Source: Lithospermum erythrorhizon (Eukaryota; Streptophyta; Magnoliopsida; Boraginales; Boraginaceae). Taken from it: a stretch of 64,000 nt of DNA. Both the position numbers and the translations under genes were made by a program. Location of the stretch: assembly GCA_019722365.1 (NCBI GenBank), contig JADFUC010000402.1, positions 163,111-227,110 of the forward strand. The letters are read 5' to 3'. The stretch's first letter is position 1. Each line of letters starts with the position of its first letter. Below the pieces are notes generated by a model. The model worked only from the letters and a program-made list of their open reading frames with translations, did no database searches and was not told the DNA's origin. Below are positions 48,101-59,659 of this stretch, piece after piece.

Positions 48101-48787
48101 GTTTAAGGTATTGTGTGTTTGAGGTGTATATTATATTGGGAATTAGGCATACTTGAGAAAGATAACAGAGATAGAGAAATACCTACTTTGAGTAAGGTCT
48201 CTTGTGAGAGTGAGATTATTGGCGTAGTATTGGGTTATTGGTGTTAGTTAAGAAATAAGGAAAGTTTTATTTTGTGAGAGTAACCTATAAAACTAACTCT
48301 TGGGATATATAGTCTCTAAATAGATTTGAAATCCTAAATTTTTTTTTCTTATTCGATGCGTCGGGTAGGTTAAGTGCGTGCTATTTATTTTCAACTCGGC
48401 TTTTAGGCTGACTCCTGTTCTTTTATGGCGGGCATTTAAATTTTGGAATTCTTGAATGGCCAGATATGCGTTGACCGAGGCAAATTTATCTTACTTGAAG
48501 ATGGCGATGGTGGGCAGAAGACGCCAGCGATCATCTTCTTTGAAGTTTACGTTGTATATAATAATTATTATTGACTCGCGTTGTATAGCAAATTGTTTGA
48601 TGTGTATTATATTATGGTTGATATTTGTTGTACTATTGAATTTGAATTGTGCGATGGGCCGAGAGTTATATTGTTTATTTATGATGTAAAAAGAAGTCGT
48701 TTTTTATTGTTATCCATGCGTTGGTGACTCGATTATACGAGGGTTGGTGACGATTGACACCAGGGGGGCAGCCGGAGGTCGTTCACA
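45147..48787 (+). repeat. LARD-like LTR 3
   Basis: About 3641 bp, TGTAATAACCCG to GGTCGTTCACA. Hairpin region at 46855-47225 is the most eroded of the three, with CTATACT-A-AGTATAG at 47083-47097 and ATAC-TGCG-GTAT at 46862-46873. Confidence 0.8.
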
Positions 48788-48875
48788 TGCTTGGCCCGGT
48801 AAATGAATTGATGCAACGATTGCTCATGACAGGCATAATAAATGGAATGATTAGGTGATTCCGGCGTGTTTGATA
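48788..48875 (-). repeat. 5' LTR of copy B, terminal part after the nested insertion
   Basis: Continues the LTR interrupted at 34075: GGTAAATGAATTG, then GGCATAATAAATGGAATG, as in 26363-26412. Its first bases TTGGC (48792-48796) may be a decayed duplicate of TTAAC (34071-34075). Confidence 0.75.
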
Positions 48876-51800
48876 TTTCACCACCAATATATATCGCTCT
48901 TGACTAGCACCTTATATGATACTTGAGATCAAATAATTCTTTTTTATACTTTTCTTGGCATTAATGGGCCATTGTTAGCGTCCCCAGTGATAATATAATT
49001 GTTGAGGTCTTGAATGTGACATCGGCGATATTTCATCTCAAAATTACGTTCTTCAAGTTTTACGATTCTTAGCTCTCGAGTTCGATAATGTTTTTTGTCG
49101 TAAACACAAATTATCATTTTCATAAACTTTTCTCCGATCTTTTTACATGTAAATACAACGCCCGTAGCAAAGATCGTTAGGTATAACGTCTTTGATTAAA
49201 TAAGTCACTAGAGAAACCTTGTGGAACAAAAGCGTAGTGAAATAAAAGATTATATTTCCCTTTAGATATCTTGAAGTAATTATGCCATTTAAAAATAAAT
49301 GCCGAAAACCCGATTGGAAAAAACTTAGTGAGAGGGAAAAGAGTATGATAAATATCGTATCTCACGATGAGATCGTCGTTACATAATAAATATCTCCCCG
49401 ATGAGATCGCAATTTCGATTATTAGTAAAGACCATCAAATAACCTATAGTTTGTCGATATTGCATGATTATCACGATCATATTTCGATTGTAAGATATAC
49501 ATTAAATTGGTACTTGAGACGAGTTAATATGCGGGCCGAGATATAAATTATCTCTTTATGAATCTCATTTAATTGAAAACTCTAGGAGTATGAATTTATA
49601 AAATTACGTACAATTGGCTTGTATATATCTTTATAAGGTATTTGATGCGAATCTAATTATAAATATAGGTGTTTAACAGGCGAGAACTCTCTGAGAGTTC
49701 TTGTCTTGGCTTATTAGCGATAATGTATTCAACTTGCGAACTTCTTACAGAGTCTCTATAAGCTTCCTCATCCAGATCTTCTATAATATCATGAATATTT
49801 AGATCATTAATAATAACTAATCAATAATAAAAATATGTTAGATCAATATAAACTTACATTAATAATTCAAATACATCATACACATAATAAGTAAACATGT
49901 ATGTCATACTATCGATAATTCATATAATCATATCATCATATAAGACATAATATAAATATAGATTTATACATGTATGGCATACTATCGATAAACTTGCATA
50001 CTTAAGATCTCTTGAATAAAATGATCATGCAAATAATGTCTAATAAGCGCGATTCAGAACTTGTGATACATGCTTGGGATGGGCTTTAAATATTCAAATA
50101 TTTTCCTTTAACTTAATGGAGTTAAGTTCCGAGGGATACATATTTGTGCTTGATTTATCATAACTTTTTCTCGTGTATACTCAATCATACATACATGTAT
50201 TCATGTATCTGTGTCTTTATATTATATGTCGTATCACAGCATGTCAATAGTATATTTATTGCTACCAAACGTATATAATTTAATCTCCGTATGAGAAGTG
50301 TATGTGACACTTTATAATTCGGTCTAGTGCTTTCGGTACAAATCTTTTGTAATGATGCTATTCGATTGTTTTGCACTATAACCAATATATATTGTAGTAG
50401 TATCATATTTGATTAGACTTCGGATCTAGAATTTCTCGCGTGTTCATGATAAGCGAGATCTTATTATAGTCGTGAATTCGTTATGTAAATGTCTTGAATC
50501 ATTAGAGCTTTAGCTTATTCATGATATATTCGTACTGCTTGTGGAGGTGATATTGTAGACCGCTTGATATGCGTATGTTGATGGTGGAAGCTATATTCAA
50601 CTACAATGATTTTCGGGGAACCTCGTTATATTTTTGAGTGTTTACAAGCTAATAAGACCGTTGCTATCTTGAGATTCAACATTTTATTTATTAGTGAACT
50701 TCTGGATTCGCTATAAATCCATATTAATATTTTCTCTTGAGCTTGAGTTCATTTATTCATTTTTGAGGATCATCCCAATAAAGGATATTTCAATTCCAAG
50801 ATAGTCTATTTTTTCGGTTGTATCTTATTCTCCGCCGATGGTAGAAAACATTGATATATCCACAATGAAAAATTACTTGATAATTTAATTTCACTTTTTG
50901 TATTTCAGTATGCAGATGTACGTACATGCGGGTATAATAATCATTTAAAAATTTATCGTTGTGCATAATGCGAGAATATGATCGCTTGAGATAGCTGGAG
51001 AGGTAAAATATGAGTTACGACCAAAATCAACTATATCGGGAGTTTTATAATAATTTGACATAATAGAACTTGCAAGTGTTTTACACATAGTGTAACATTT
51101 CCCAATGATCGGTGGGGTATTGCATGTAATTGATGTATTCAGCGATAGTCGGCGAGTTTCTGTATTTATGAAGCTCACGCCAAATGCTTGAGCTTAATAG
51201 TTTATTGACTCTTGTGGAGTCTCCAATTAAATATTCAATTATTATTTCACGTCGTAACTAACTTTGGAATGGTCTAGAAGTTATGCCAAATATGTATTTT
51301 TCAAAATTCTAGACTTCGGTTTGACAAAAAGTGTATTTTGATATGCAAACATGTTTATTCTTGAGGTAACAATATATTAGCCTCTTCAGAGCCTTGATGG
51401 TGCTACACTTTTTGACAAATATTAGCTGTCTTGGAGCACTTGACTTGTTGTCTTAATATGGTAGACAATTTGTTATATGTTTTGAAGCTGTTTAGATTCA
51501 TTTCGGACTTAGAATAATATGGTGCATCTTGAATACATATTTTGAGGCAGATGCATTCTTCTGCTTTCGAGGCATTCGGTCAATTTTGCGATTGATATTG
51601 TAATAGCAATTTCGCTTCTTGTGTTGTTGATAATTTTTTCTTATCTTTTAGAATGAGTACGAGTTCTTTGCTATTATCTGAAGACATATTTCTCTTTTTA
51701 TTCATGTTGTTAGTGTTAAGCGATCGCATTTGGAAATTGAAAATCGTACTGCTTGGGTAAATTACCGAGAAAGATAGGTGTGCCGTAAGGAATTTGCTTA

Positions 51801-52055
51801 AATGCAAATCTTTTCGTTGGCGGAAAAGTAGCCTAAATATGTATAATCCACCAGCGCCAACTATGATTAAAGGAATTCATTGTTCCTTCAAGAAATCATA
51901 TGTTGTCTCTTTTCGAACATTTAATTAATTTTACAACTACTCGTATTGTGATAACGTTAAACTCTCTGAATTATTATGTAAGAAGATTTTCCTCTCTTTT
52001 AGTCACGGTATATATTATTACTTTATATACTCGAGACAATTTGCCTTATCTCGGA
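48876..52055 (-). mobile_element. Decayed copia-like remnant
   Basis: 49200-49350 carries, on +, AGAGAAACCTTGTGGAACAAA and CTTAGTGAGAGGGAAAAGAG, the same pre-PPT block as 24690-24780. This implies a minus-strand copia element whose 3' end is to the left. A minus frame at 51807-51580 (NSKELVLILKDKKKLSTTQE) could be a gag piece. RT and integrase were not recognised. Boundaries are uncertain, and this may be part of the element cut at 25445. Confidence 0.4.
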
Positions 52056-54553
52056 TGTAACGACCCGCCCACAGGTCGGCATGCGAGTGAAATGGAGTAT
52101 AATGAACTTTGAGAATCAATAAGCCAGATGGGCGACTCGGTTTAAAAGCTACTCGTTCGGCTTCATAATCGATTACATATAATATTTCCAAAATAATCAC
52201 CGGTTTAAAAATTTACAATCCTCGGTGATATCAACAACCCAGCTCGTATATATCTGACATATCCCAAATAAATAAAGTAATGCCCGTGAGGCTACAAAAG
52301 AAATGAGAAATGCGTACTCGAATACAAAATGACAAAGCTAGCAAACCGAGGCTAAAGTTTGAAAATAAAGTCTGACAAATCAAAAACATTTTGCTTAGCA
52401 TCAAAATCAATTTGTGAGGATCCTCTGCCGCGTCTTTCGCTTTTTAGCCACTTCGGAACTCTCCAGCTTGACCTCGCAACAGTAGCCCGTCTGTCGACTG
52501 AATCAAATGCCGCCCAAGCGAAAGGGGTGTAAGCCAGCGAAGCTTAATGAAACTTAACACCGAGGCAGAAACTTAAACCATGCCTTGCTGGCAAACCAAA
52601 TTATCATAGGAGGAGTCAAATGTATATAAGAATATATAACTTGGGACTACCTAACTTGAGGCCTATTTGTATACTTTTCGAAAATTCTCACTGTCCAGCA
52701 TAGCAGCCACTTACATGGGGTCACCGATAATGAATACGACTCCTTGAATAAAAACACGCCAAACCGCGAGAAATTACGATCACGAGACCCGACAAAACTA
52801 TACTGCAGTCGTGATAAGCGTCGACTGGGCTGCGTCCGGATTACAATCACACGGATGCGTAAAGCAAACCGGAAGTACGTCTCTGGCGCTCTCTTATCTT
52901 GAAGTATAAAGGCGGTAACCAACGCTCTTATACCGAAGCATAAAGGCGTAGCAACCTTTCTTATACCGGCGTATAATGCTCTTTATACCGGCGTATAAAT
53001 ACATTACAAAAGCAGCTGCTAAGAGCAGCAACATGCTTAGTCGATTACAGGGTCGTATCATATCTGATGCCTCAGACATACGTAACTCTAACCATCACCT
53101 CTCAATAACCGTCTACTCTAAAACGATATCGTCTGCTTGTTAAAAGCGTCTATGATAAGTAAGTCAAACCTGATCGCCGGCAGAAGGCCTTTGAAATACA
53201 TAAGTCTTGAAATGAGGCCGCGGGGCCTCTGATAGTCTTTGTGAGGCCCACAGTAGAAGTATAAGTTGAGAGTTGACTATTACTTACCTCGAAGCAATCT
53301 TGGCGCCACGAGAATATAATCCATGTCGTATAAGCGAAAGCTCCTTGCGGAATGAATCACGTAATCATCACAGCAATTAAGTAATATATCGTTCATATAA
53401 TCGTACGCGATAACATGTTCACGCGAATTTAAAGTAGAAATGCATTAAGGTAACACCGTGAGATAAGTCTTCACTCTACTAGTTATCACCAAAAGTCCTC
53501 ACGAGCAGCGATAGCGGGCGTGCCCGCTTCCAGCGTCGAAGACCCTATGGCGCCCGGAAAGTATGCTGGGGAACTAATACGGGAATTGCGTTCTAAGAAT
53601 AAACATTACGACTCTAATCGGAATGATTTCGCGGTCTAACATGGCAGGTAAACTAACTCGAATTATAAACTCGCCAGACCTTTGAAACCGTGCATCCCAC
53701 TTGCTAAAGATTTCATCTTATTACTTCTCATTTTACAAATCAAGCTTTATAAAATTAGATTCACAGTTGTCGGTCATTGGTAACTACTTATACTCCCAAA
53801 ATATCAATTCTGACTCGACTTGGAATTAATACTTTTGACCTACACTCCGCTTTAATCGATTTTAAATCACCGATTTAACACATCATGTGCTTTATAATAA
53901 GGTCGAATTAAACTGCTACATTAAAGAAATCTTATAAAATATCGCCCCAAAGTCAGCGAGCCTAGAAAAGTCCCAGCTAAACCATAACATCCTCAACACG
54001 ACCTCACAAATCATGAATTAAATGACTTATATCACGTCATAGAACCCGCCTTGAAACTAAGATCTAAAATGACCAAAAATTGAATTATGTAAAAATTAGG
54101 CCAAAAATTCCAGCCTGAAATCAGCAACTGACATCTTAGCACCCTGAAAATGCGTAGGGAATCATAATAATCGACTCGAGGATCTTTGTAATGCGATAAA
54201 GTGAAGAAATGGAAGAAAAAATCTTTCTTTGCTCGAAGAACTCGACTGACAAGAAGAGGAAGAAGAAGATATTTGTGATTTTTGTGTTGATAAGGATGAA
54301 AGGTAGTACTTATCTGCTTAAGTCGAAAAACCCTTACGTGAGTTAGGTGCTAGAAATCCTTGTGAATCGAGGTTGTCCGAGCAGCTTGTAATCCCAACTT
54401 GCTTTCGGGTATCCACTGCTTTATTACTCTTAAATTATAAATGTAATACGGCTCGAAATCACAAAATAATATTATTATCGAAATTATTTATATACTATAT
54501 CACACGGGTCTGCTTGAATAGAAAAATTAATTTTTTTTTAGCGGGTTATTCGT
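52056..54553 (-). repeat. Solo LTR of a Tekay-related gypsy element
   Basis: On + it begins TGTAACGACCCGCCC, the reverse complement of the LTR end GGGTCGTTACA, and ends near CGGGTTATTCG, the reverse complement of AATAACCCG. Between them, minus sense runs collinear with the LARD and Tekay LTRs (for example the GTTTGAGG and TTGACTTTT blocks). No internal region or partner LTR adjoins it. TCGGA (52051-52055) on the left and TGGA (54553-54556) on the right may be a decayed target duplication. Confidence 0.75.
52898..53000 (-). repeat. Hairpin cluster in the solo LTR
   Basis: Perfect inverted repeats TTATAC-CGGC-GTATAA (52961-52976) and TTTATAC-CGGC-GTATAAA (52982-52999). Two copies of TCTTATACCGAAGCATAAAG upstream have the minus-sense loop TTCG. 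Confidence 0.85.
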
Positions 54554-55174
54554 GGATAGTTCACATGCGGAGCGATATCGTTTGCGAATGCTTGAGAGAA
54601 ATCAATAATGTCAATTCATAAAAGCTCGATTAAATATGGCCCCGAATACGTATTATTTGATTATATGATGCTTGATGCTGCGTAAGTAAATTCATAATAT
54701 TATTTTCTTTCAAAATATTGAGGCGTTCACATAGATTATTCGGGAATATTAAAAAGTCACTTATCTTTCCGTATTCGTGCTTCTTTAAAATTGAGTATTC
54801 AAGACACGTAAGCAGGAGTTGAAGATATATAATCTTAGGATAATTATAATCTAAATTTTGAGCCTTTAGTTCCTAAATAGTTTATTATGACTACAAATCT
54901 TGTGGGTAGTCTTTGGACTAATAATAACCTATATTTTTCTAATATAAATGTCAGATGCTATAATTTAGTTTTGAGATTGTAAGGTAGGAAATAAGTATTT
55001 TCGTAAGTGTTACGGACTAATAATATATCTCGTACACACATATGCTAAATACAAATAGATCGATTAATAATTCACATGATGATAAATTGACGATTATATA
55101 TATACAAATATAATAAGTGTTGAGACTTAAGATGATTGATACGTATGTCTTGAACAAATATATTTCTAATAATT
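54554..55174. other. AT-rich spacer between solo LTR and Tekay element
   Basis: No gene or recognised motif. It may belong to the decayed copia DNA on the other side of the solo LTR. Confidence 0.35.
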
Positions 55175-56700
55175 TGCTTAATAACCCGTTCGATAAATTT
55201 CGATAATAATATTAATTCGTATAATTTATTTGGGCAATTCATTTATGATTTATTAGTAATGGCAGAATAATTAGCGAAATAAGTTACATCGTTAAGTTGG
55301 TAGTTACTTCGATGGATTTAATTGGGCAAAAAATCCCATGTGTGACTTTTTCTAAACTTAAAGAATTTCAAGAATGCTTCATTCGCAAATGAAACGACCT
55401 GACACAAAAATCTTCTCCTTGCTGCTTTTCGGCGGGGAATACTTCCCAGCCCCGAACAAGAAATTTTTTCCTTCGTTTAAATCAACTGTTGATTGTTAAG
55501 ATCTCAGTTAGTTTACAAAAGCTTTCCGTGTCTTTTCACAAATTTGAGGCATGAAGTTGGAGTTTATGTTGATTTTAAATGTTTGACTCTTGTTGACTTT
55601 TTGGTATAAATTGAATTTAATTGTGTTTAAGTTTGTTATGGGTAGTATGATGAATATAAGTAGTTAATTCATGATTGAGCGTTGTTTGAGGTTTATGGTG
55701 ATAAGGTTGACTTTTTCTAGGTTAGTTGACTTTTTTATAAAACTTAGATGTGTAGGGGGTTAATTTGGGACACTTGTGCGGGTTGTTATGCGGTTAGAAT
55801 TCTGAATTATAATCGATTAGAGGGTTAGAGTTGAAAATGTGATTGGTAAGTTGAGTAGTAATTATTGGAGTATAGGTTGTTATTTATGAACTTGAGGGTT
55901 AAATAAGATGACTTCTGAGTTGGTTTGAAATTTTAAAGGATTATAAGGTGGAAATTTTAGAGGCGGATGGGTTATGTGGAAACTTGAGGTTGTTATTTCG
56001 TTGTCTTATTAAATGGGTTTCTGCCCAGACCGTTTAGGAATCGTTCCACTTTAGAGTTGGTAATATATCTTAAAGCACTTAAAGTATAGTATTAGGTTTT
56101 GATTGTACTTTCAGGATGTTTTGTTAGGCGTTGATCGTGGAAAGGGCCGTTACCGTGTTGTGATTTCGCGAGGATTTTTGTGGTATTGCCGAGAGGTGAG
56201 TATTTATCACCATGGTGCTTCGTGCGTGCTTACTTTAAATTGTGTGAAACATGTCATTGTGGTACATGATTATATGAGGAATCTTATACGTCATCATTGT
56301 TGTATGATTATGTGATTCATTTATGTGAGCCGTGATATGATTGTCTTTGATTGTATTTACGTAGCGTTGAAGATTTGCTTGAGGTAAGTAATGAAACTTT
56401 AAATCTCAACTTCGTTTCTTGTGTTACATGGCCTTGTCGGCATTTACGTATTTAGTAGCCTTGTCGGCCTTTTGTGTACATTTCTATGGCACTACCGGCG
56501 ATTCGATAGATTTTGATTGTGAGGCGTTTTAGGCGTGTGTTTGATATTGTTTGGGGATAGGTAGTTCCAGTTGTTGGGAGGGTACATTGGTAGGAGTTAT
56601 CGTGACTTTGAGGTGAAGAGTATTAGGACATTACATAGTTGGGATGAATTAGGGGTTAGGTGACTGCTTCCTTGCGGAAGGATATGTGGCCGTGGCTTTA

Positions 56701-56863
56701 CTCTTCCCGGTATAAGTGCGGTTTGGCCTTATCTTCGGTATAAGTGCGGTTTGGCCTTATCTTCGGTATAAGTGCGGTTTGACCTTATCTTGGTATGAGT
56801 CTTGGTTTGGCTTAATCTTCGGTATAAGTGCCAGTTTAGCCTCGTAATTCGGTATAAGGCGGT
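56701..56863 (+). repeat. 28-bp tandem repeats forming C(UUCG)G hairpins
   Basis: About six copies of a unit containing CTTATCTTCGGTATAAG (first exact copy 56729-56745) joined by TGCGGTTTGGC. The right arm GTATAAG pairs with CTTAT-C around a TTCG loop. Later copies decay. Confidence 0.85.
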
Positions 56864-56906
56864 GTGATTATCATGACCACTTTGATGTGTGCATCGTTGG
56901 TGTTGG

Positions 56907-56924
56907 CTTATACTACGGTATAAG
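56907..56924 (+). repeat. Perfect hairpin CTTATAC-TACG-GTATAAG
   Basis: 7-bp perfect stem with a TACG loop closed by C-G. It combines the stem of the Tekay repeats with the loop of the LARD LTR hairpins. Confidence 0.9.
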
Positions 56925-57768
56925 GCGGTGTTTATTAGCCGATTGTTCCATTCTAGCGAGGTAGGCAGTTGAGCGTATCTTGCGTTAGAGTTGGTATAGT
57001 TGTGGAGATATGTGAAAGATGAATGGTTTTGATGACTAGAGTTATAGTCGTTGTTTAGTCTGTGATTTTCTTAAGGTGATTGTGTGCCTTATTGAGACTT
57101 TGTATTATATCTTGACATGTTATCTTGAGACGCTGCTTGGAATTTTTATGATATGGCGCGTAGGTAGTCCGGGTATATACATGTGCAGTTAGTATTTGAT
57201 TACTATATGTATTGATTGTCTCGTTCGTATGGCTTAAGTTTCACCCACGTGTTAAGTTTTTCCTTGAACTTACATGACTTACGCTCTTATTGACTTTTGG
57301 GTGGAATTTCATTTGTGCCGGAGTTGACGGCCGGTTAGTCGGGAGGCTGTTTGAGAGTTTATATTCAGTGGCTAGAGTGGCGTCGGGTGGTGAGGATCTC
57401 CTTGATCCGTTTTGTTGTCTTTGTCAACCGTTTCTTGATTGTTTTATTTCATTTCGGACTTTAGCACTTGTCGGCAATTATTTTGTATTAGGATATGATA
57501 TTTACTCGATTGTAGCACTTGCCGGCGTGACTTCTTTTGATTATGTTGTATATATATGGAGTTAGTTGATTTAGATATCGCTGATGGATTGTAAATTTGA
57601 AAAAGCTGTTTTTTAGAATTTTATTGTAAATCAAATTTTTGGATAAAATCGTAGTTAACTTTAGAAAAGCTGATCTCGTCCATCGATTATAGTGGCTAAA
57701 TTGTATTCGAGGATTATAATGATTACCAAATGCCAGGCGGCGGGCACAGGTAGAATGCGTTATAGTTT

Positions 57769-57780
57769 TGGTATCGGAGA
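57769..57780 (+). other. Primer binding site of the Tekay-type element
   Basis: TGGTATCGGAGA, a two-mismatch form of the initiator-Met PBS, 4 bp after the LTR. Confidence 0.75.
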
Positions 57781-58179
57781 ACTTTGGGTTTCGGATTACT
57801 TGGTTTATACGTGTGGTTGTGTATCGACTTGTTTACTAAGCCGGATGCGTTGTGAGTGGTGTCTTTTTTGTTGAAAAAAAAATGCAGGTCTTTTATTTTG
57901 TTGCATAGGCGTAGGATACGTGAGGTATGGAAATTGGCGTGAGGCTCGAGGTGGCGGAGGTGCCGGTGAGCCGGAGGTGGTGGCTTGGCTGGTAGGGGGG
58001 ATAGGCTGTCGATGAGTCGGCGTGGACCCGGTAGAGGTCGGGGCGTCTGCTGGAGCATGTTGACGGGGATGAGGTAGACCTCGGGGAGAATAGTGTATAT
58101 GCCCGAGATGGCCGGCGGTAGGAGGTGAATTCTAGGAAATGGAGTGTTTGCGGCCGGTTTTCTAAGAGATCCTCGAGGT

Positions 58180-58990
58180 TTCAGGGGGATTCACTTGAGC
58201 AATTTGTGAGTTTATTCGGGACATGAAGTCTATCTTTGAGCCGATGGGTAGTAAGGCCGAGATGAGAGTGAAGTTTGCTACTTATAGACTTCGCTGAGAG
58301 TGCCGTGGCGGTGGGAGGCTGAGTCGTCTTTGATTGCGAGAGGAGATTCATGTTTCACAGGGCGATTTGTTGAGCTTTTCGGAGAAGCTGTGCTCGAGAA
58401 ACCAGCGTGGCGAGGCTTTAGAGAGAGTTGATTTGTGCTTGAGGAGTTCGATGTCTGTCAGAGATGCAGCCGGTTTGGTGATATGTGCCCGACTACTTCA
58501 CGATGTTATCGGTAGAAGCGAAGAAGGATCACTAGGTCAGGGGATGGGTTGGCCGTGGGAGGTCGTCATGGGATCGGTGATTTTTACCCATTTCATGGTG
58601 TGAGGAATGCGACCACGAAGATGGAAATGGAGATAGCCGGAAGGTGGGCGAGTGAATGGGAGGAGTCGGGCACAAGAGACTTTCGATTCCGTGGGCTTTA
58701 CTAGCTCAGAGTTCGGAGGAGACAGGGCCTGCGAGTCGTCTTGGGGGCGGAGACCAGTCTTTCCAACAGTTCGCCAGGGATTATTCAGCTCACTTACGCG
58801 GTGGATGAGTGCCGAATCCGGCGGGTTCGAGTGGTCTTTTCGAGGCTGAGAGGGGGTGTCGGCATTTATTCTGGATTGTGGCCGGATTGGCGCGAGGCGA
58901 GGCGGGGATTGCAGGAGAGGGTGATCGTATGTTATCGATGCGGCCAGACATGTAGCGAGGATTGCCCCCAGGGTTTCGAGGCCGAGGTCT
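58180..58990 (+). pseudogene. gypsy gag, frameshifted
   Basis: A readable capsid piece (DMKSIFEPMGSKAEMRVKFA then TYRLR) at 58220-58292 ends in a stop. A zinc-knuckle remnant CYRCGQTCSEDCP lies at 58931-58969. In the normal CX2CX4HX4C knuckle a Gly-His pair follows GQT; here it is lost and the spacing is short. No full gag frame remains. Confidence 0.7.
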
Positions 58991-59289
58991 TCTTGTACTT
59001 GATTGACTGATTACTCAGGGGAGTAGGTAATTGGTCGATTTGTAGGCCATGGAGGCCGAGGATCTGGTTGGAGGGACACCGGAGGAATGTAGTGGGTAGC
59101 GACAGTAGAGCGGAGTCGAGGCAGTTCATGCAGATTACTCATCGGGAGGCTACAGGGAAACCCAGAGTGGTGGCAAGTCACATTATTCACCAGACTAGAG
59201 TGTTGTTGTTTGATTCTAGAGTACAGCATTCTTTTTATTTCTTAGAGTTTATTTCACTTTCATCTTTTTATATTTGATTTATTTGCCAC

Positions 59290-59580
59290 TTGCTTTTATC
59301 CAGCGAGATTATGTCACCGGTAGGGAGGTCGGTTGTGGTTAGACATGTACATAAGGGGCGTCGCTTTGAGTGTATGTGAGTCGATTATTATCTGTCGATT
59401 ACTTCCATTTGAGCTTTTTTGATTTCGATCTTATCTTTAGGGATGGATTGGTTTGGGAAACGTCGTACCGTAATAGATTGGCGTCGGAAGGAAGTGCTAC
59501 CGTGGGTTGGGAGACCCGGATATCCGATTCATGGGGGATAGAAAGGTTACGCCTTGAGGTTTTAACTATCGGCACTTGAG
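59290..59580 (+). pseudogene. gypsy aspartic protease remnant
   Basis: GMDWF at 59441-59456 followed by VIDWRRKEVLPW in pieces is the segment linking protease to RT in plant gypsy pol (normally ILGMDWL). The catalytic DTG/DSG is not readable upstream. Confidence 0.6.
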
Positions 59581-59659
59581 GCGAGGAGGTTGATGCGAGA
59601 AAGGGTGTGTTTAGTTCTGAGGGAATGGGTCTGATTTGAATAGAGAAGAGGCGGTGTTA

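Larger units (their letters stand above)
34076..48787 (+). mobile_element. Non-coding (LARD-like) gypsy-type element in an LTR-int-LTR-int-LTR array
   Basis: Three direct LTRs (34076-37724, 39656-43167, 45147-48787) alternate with two internal domains (37725-39655 and 43168-45146). LTR ends are TGTAATAACCC and GGGTCGTTACA, PBS TGGTATCAGAGCC, and PPT region AAGGTGGGTAGAT. Neither internal domain has a frame above about 100 codons or any gag/pol motif on either strand. A large LTR with a non-coding internal region defines a LARD. The three-LTR form is expected from recombination between LTRs of neighbouring copies. Copies differ by many small indels. Confidence 0.85.
25446..48875 (-). mobile_element. 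Ty1/copia element, copy B, split by a 14.7-kb nested insertion
   Basis: Same family as copy A in the opposite orientation. From left to right: 3' LTR 25446-26436, internal 26437-33122 with RT, integrase and GAG-pre-integrase fragments on -, 5' LTR 33123-34075, then the nested array 34076-48787, then the last part of the 5' LTR 48788-48875. Without the insertion the element is about 8.7 kb. All coding parts are frameshifted. Confidence 0.8.
55175..57764 (+). repeat. 5' LTR of the Tekay-type element
   Basis: 2590 bp, starts TGCTTAATAACCCG and ends GCGTTATA before the PBS. Shares GTTAGGCGTTGATCGTGGAA (56123-56142) with the LARD LTRs. Its first 360 bp match 62687-63060 of the 3' LTR loosely, and 55500-55730 match 63270-63530 closely. 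Confidence 0.8.

Noticed and set aside
57723..58058. Pro-rich minus frame of 111 codons
   Set aside because: Antisense of the Gly/Arg-rich start of the gypsy gag region.
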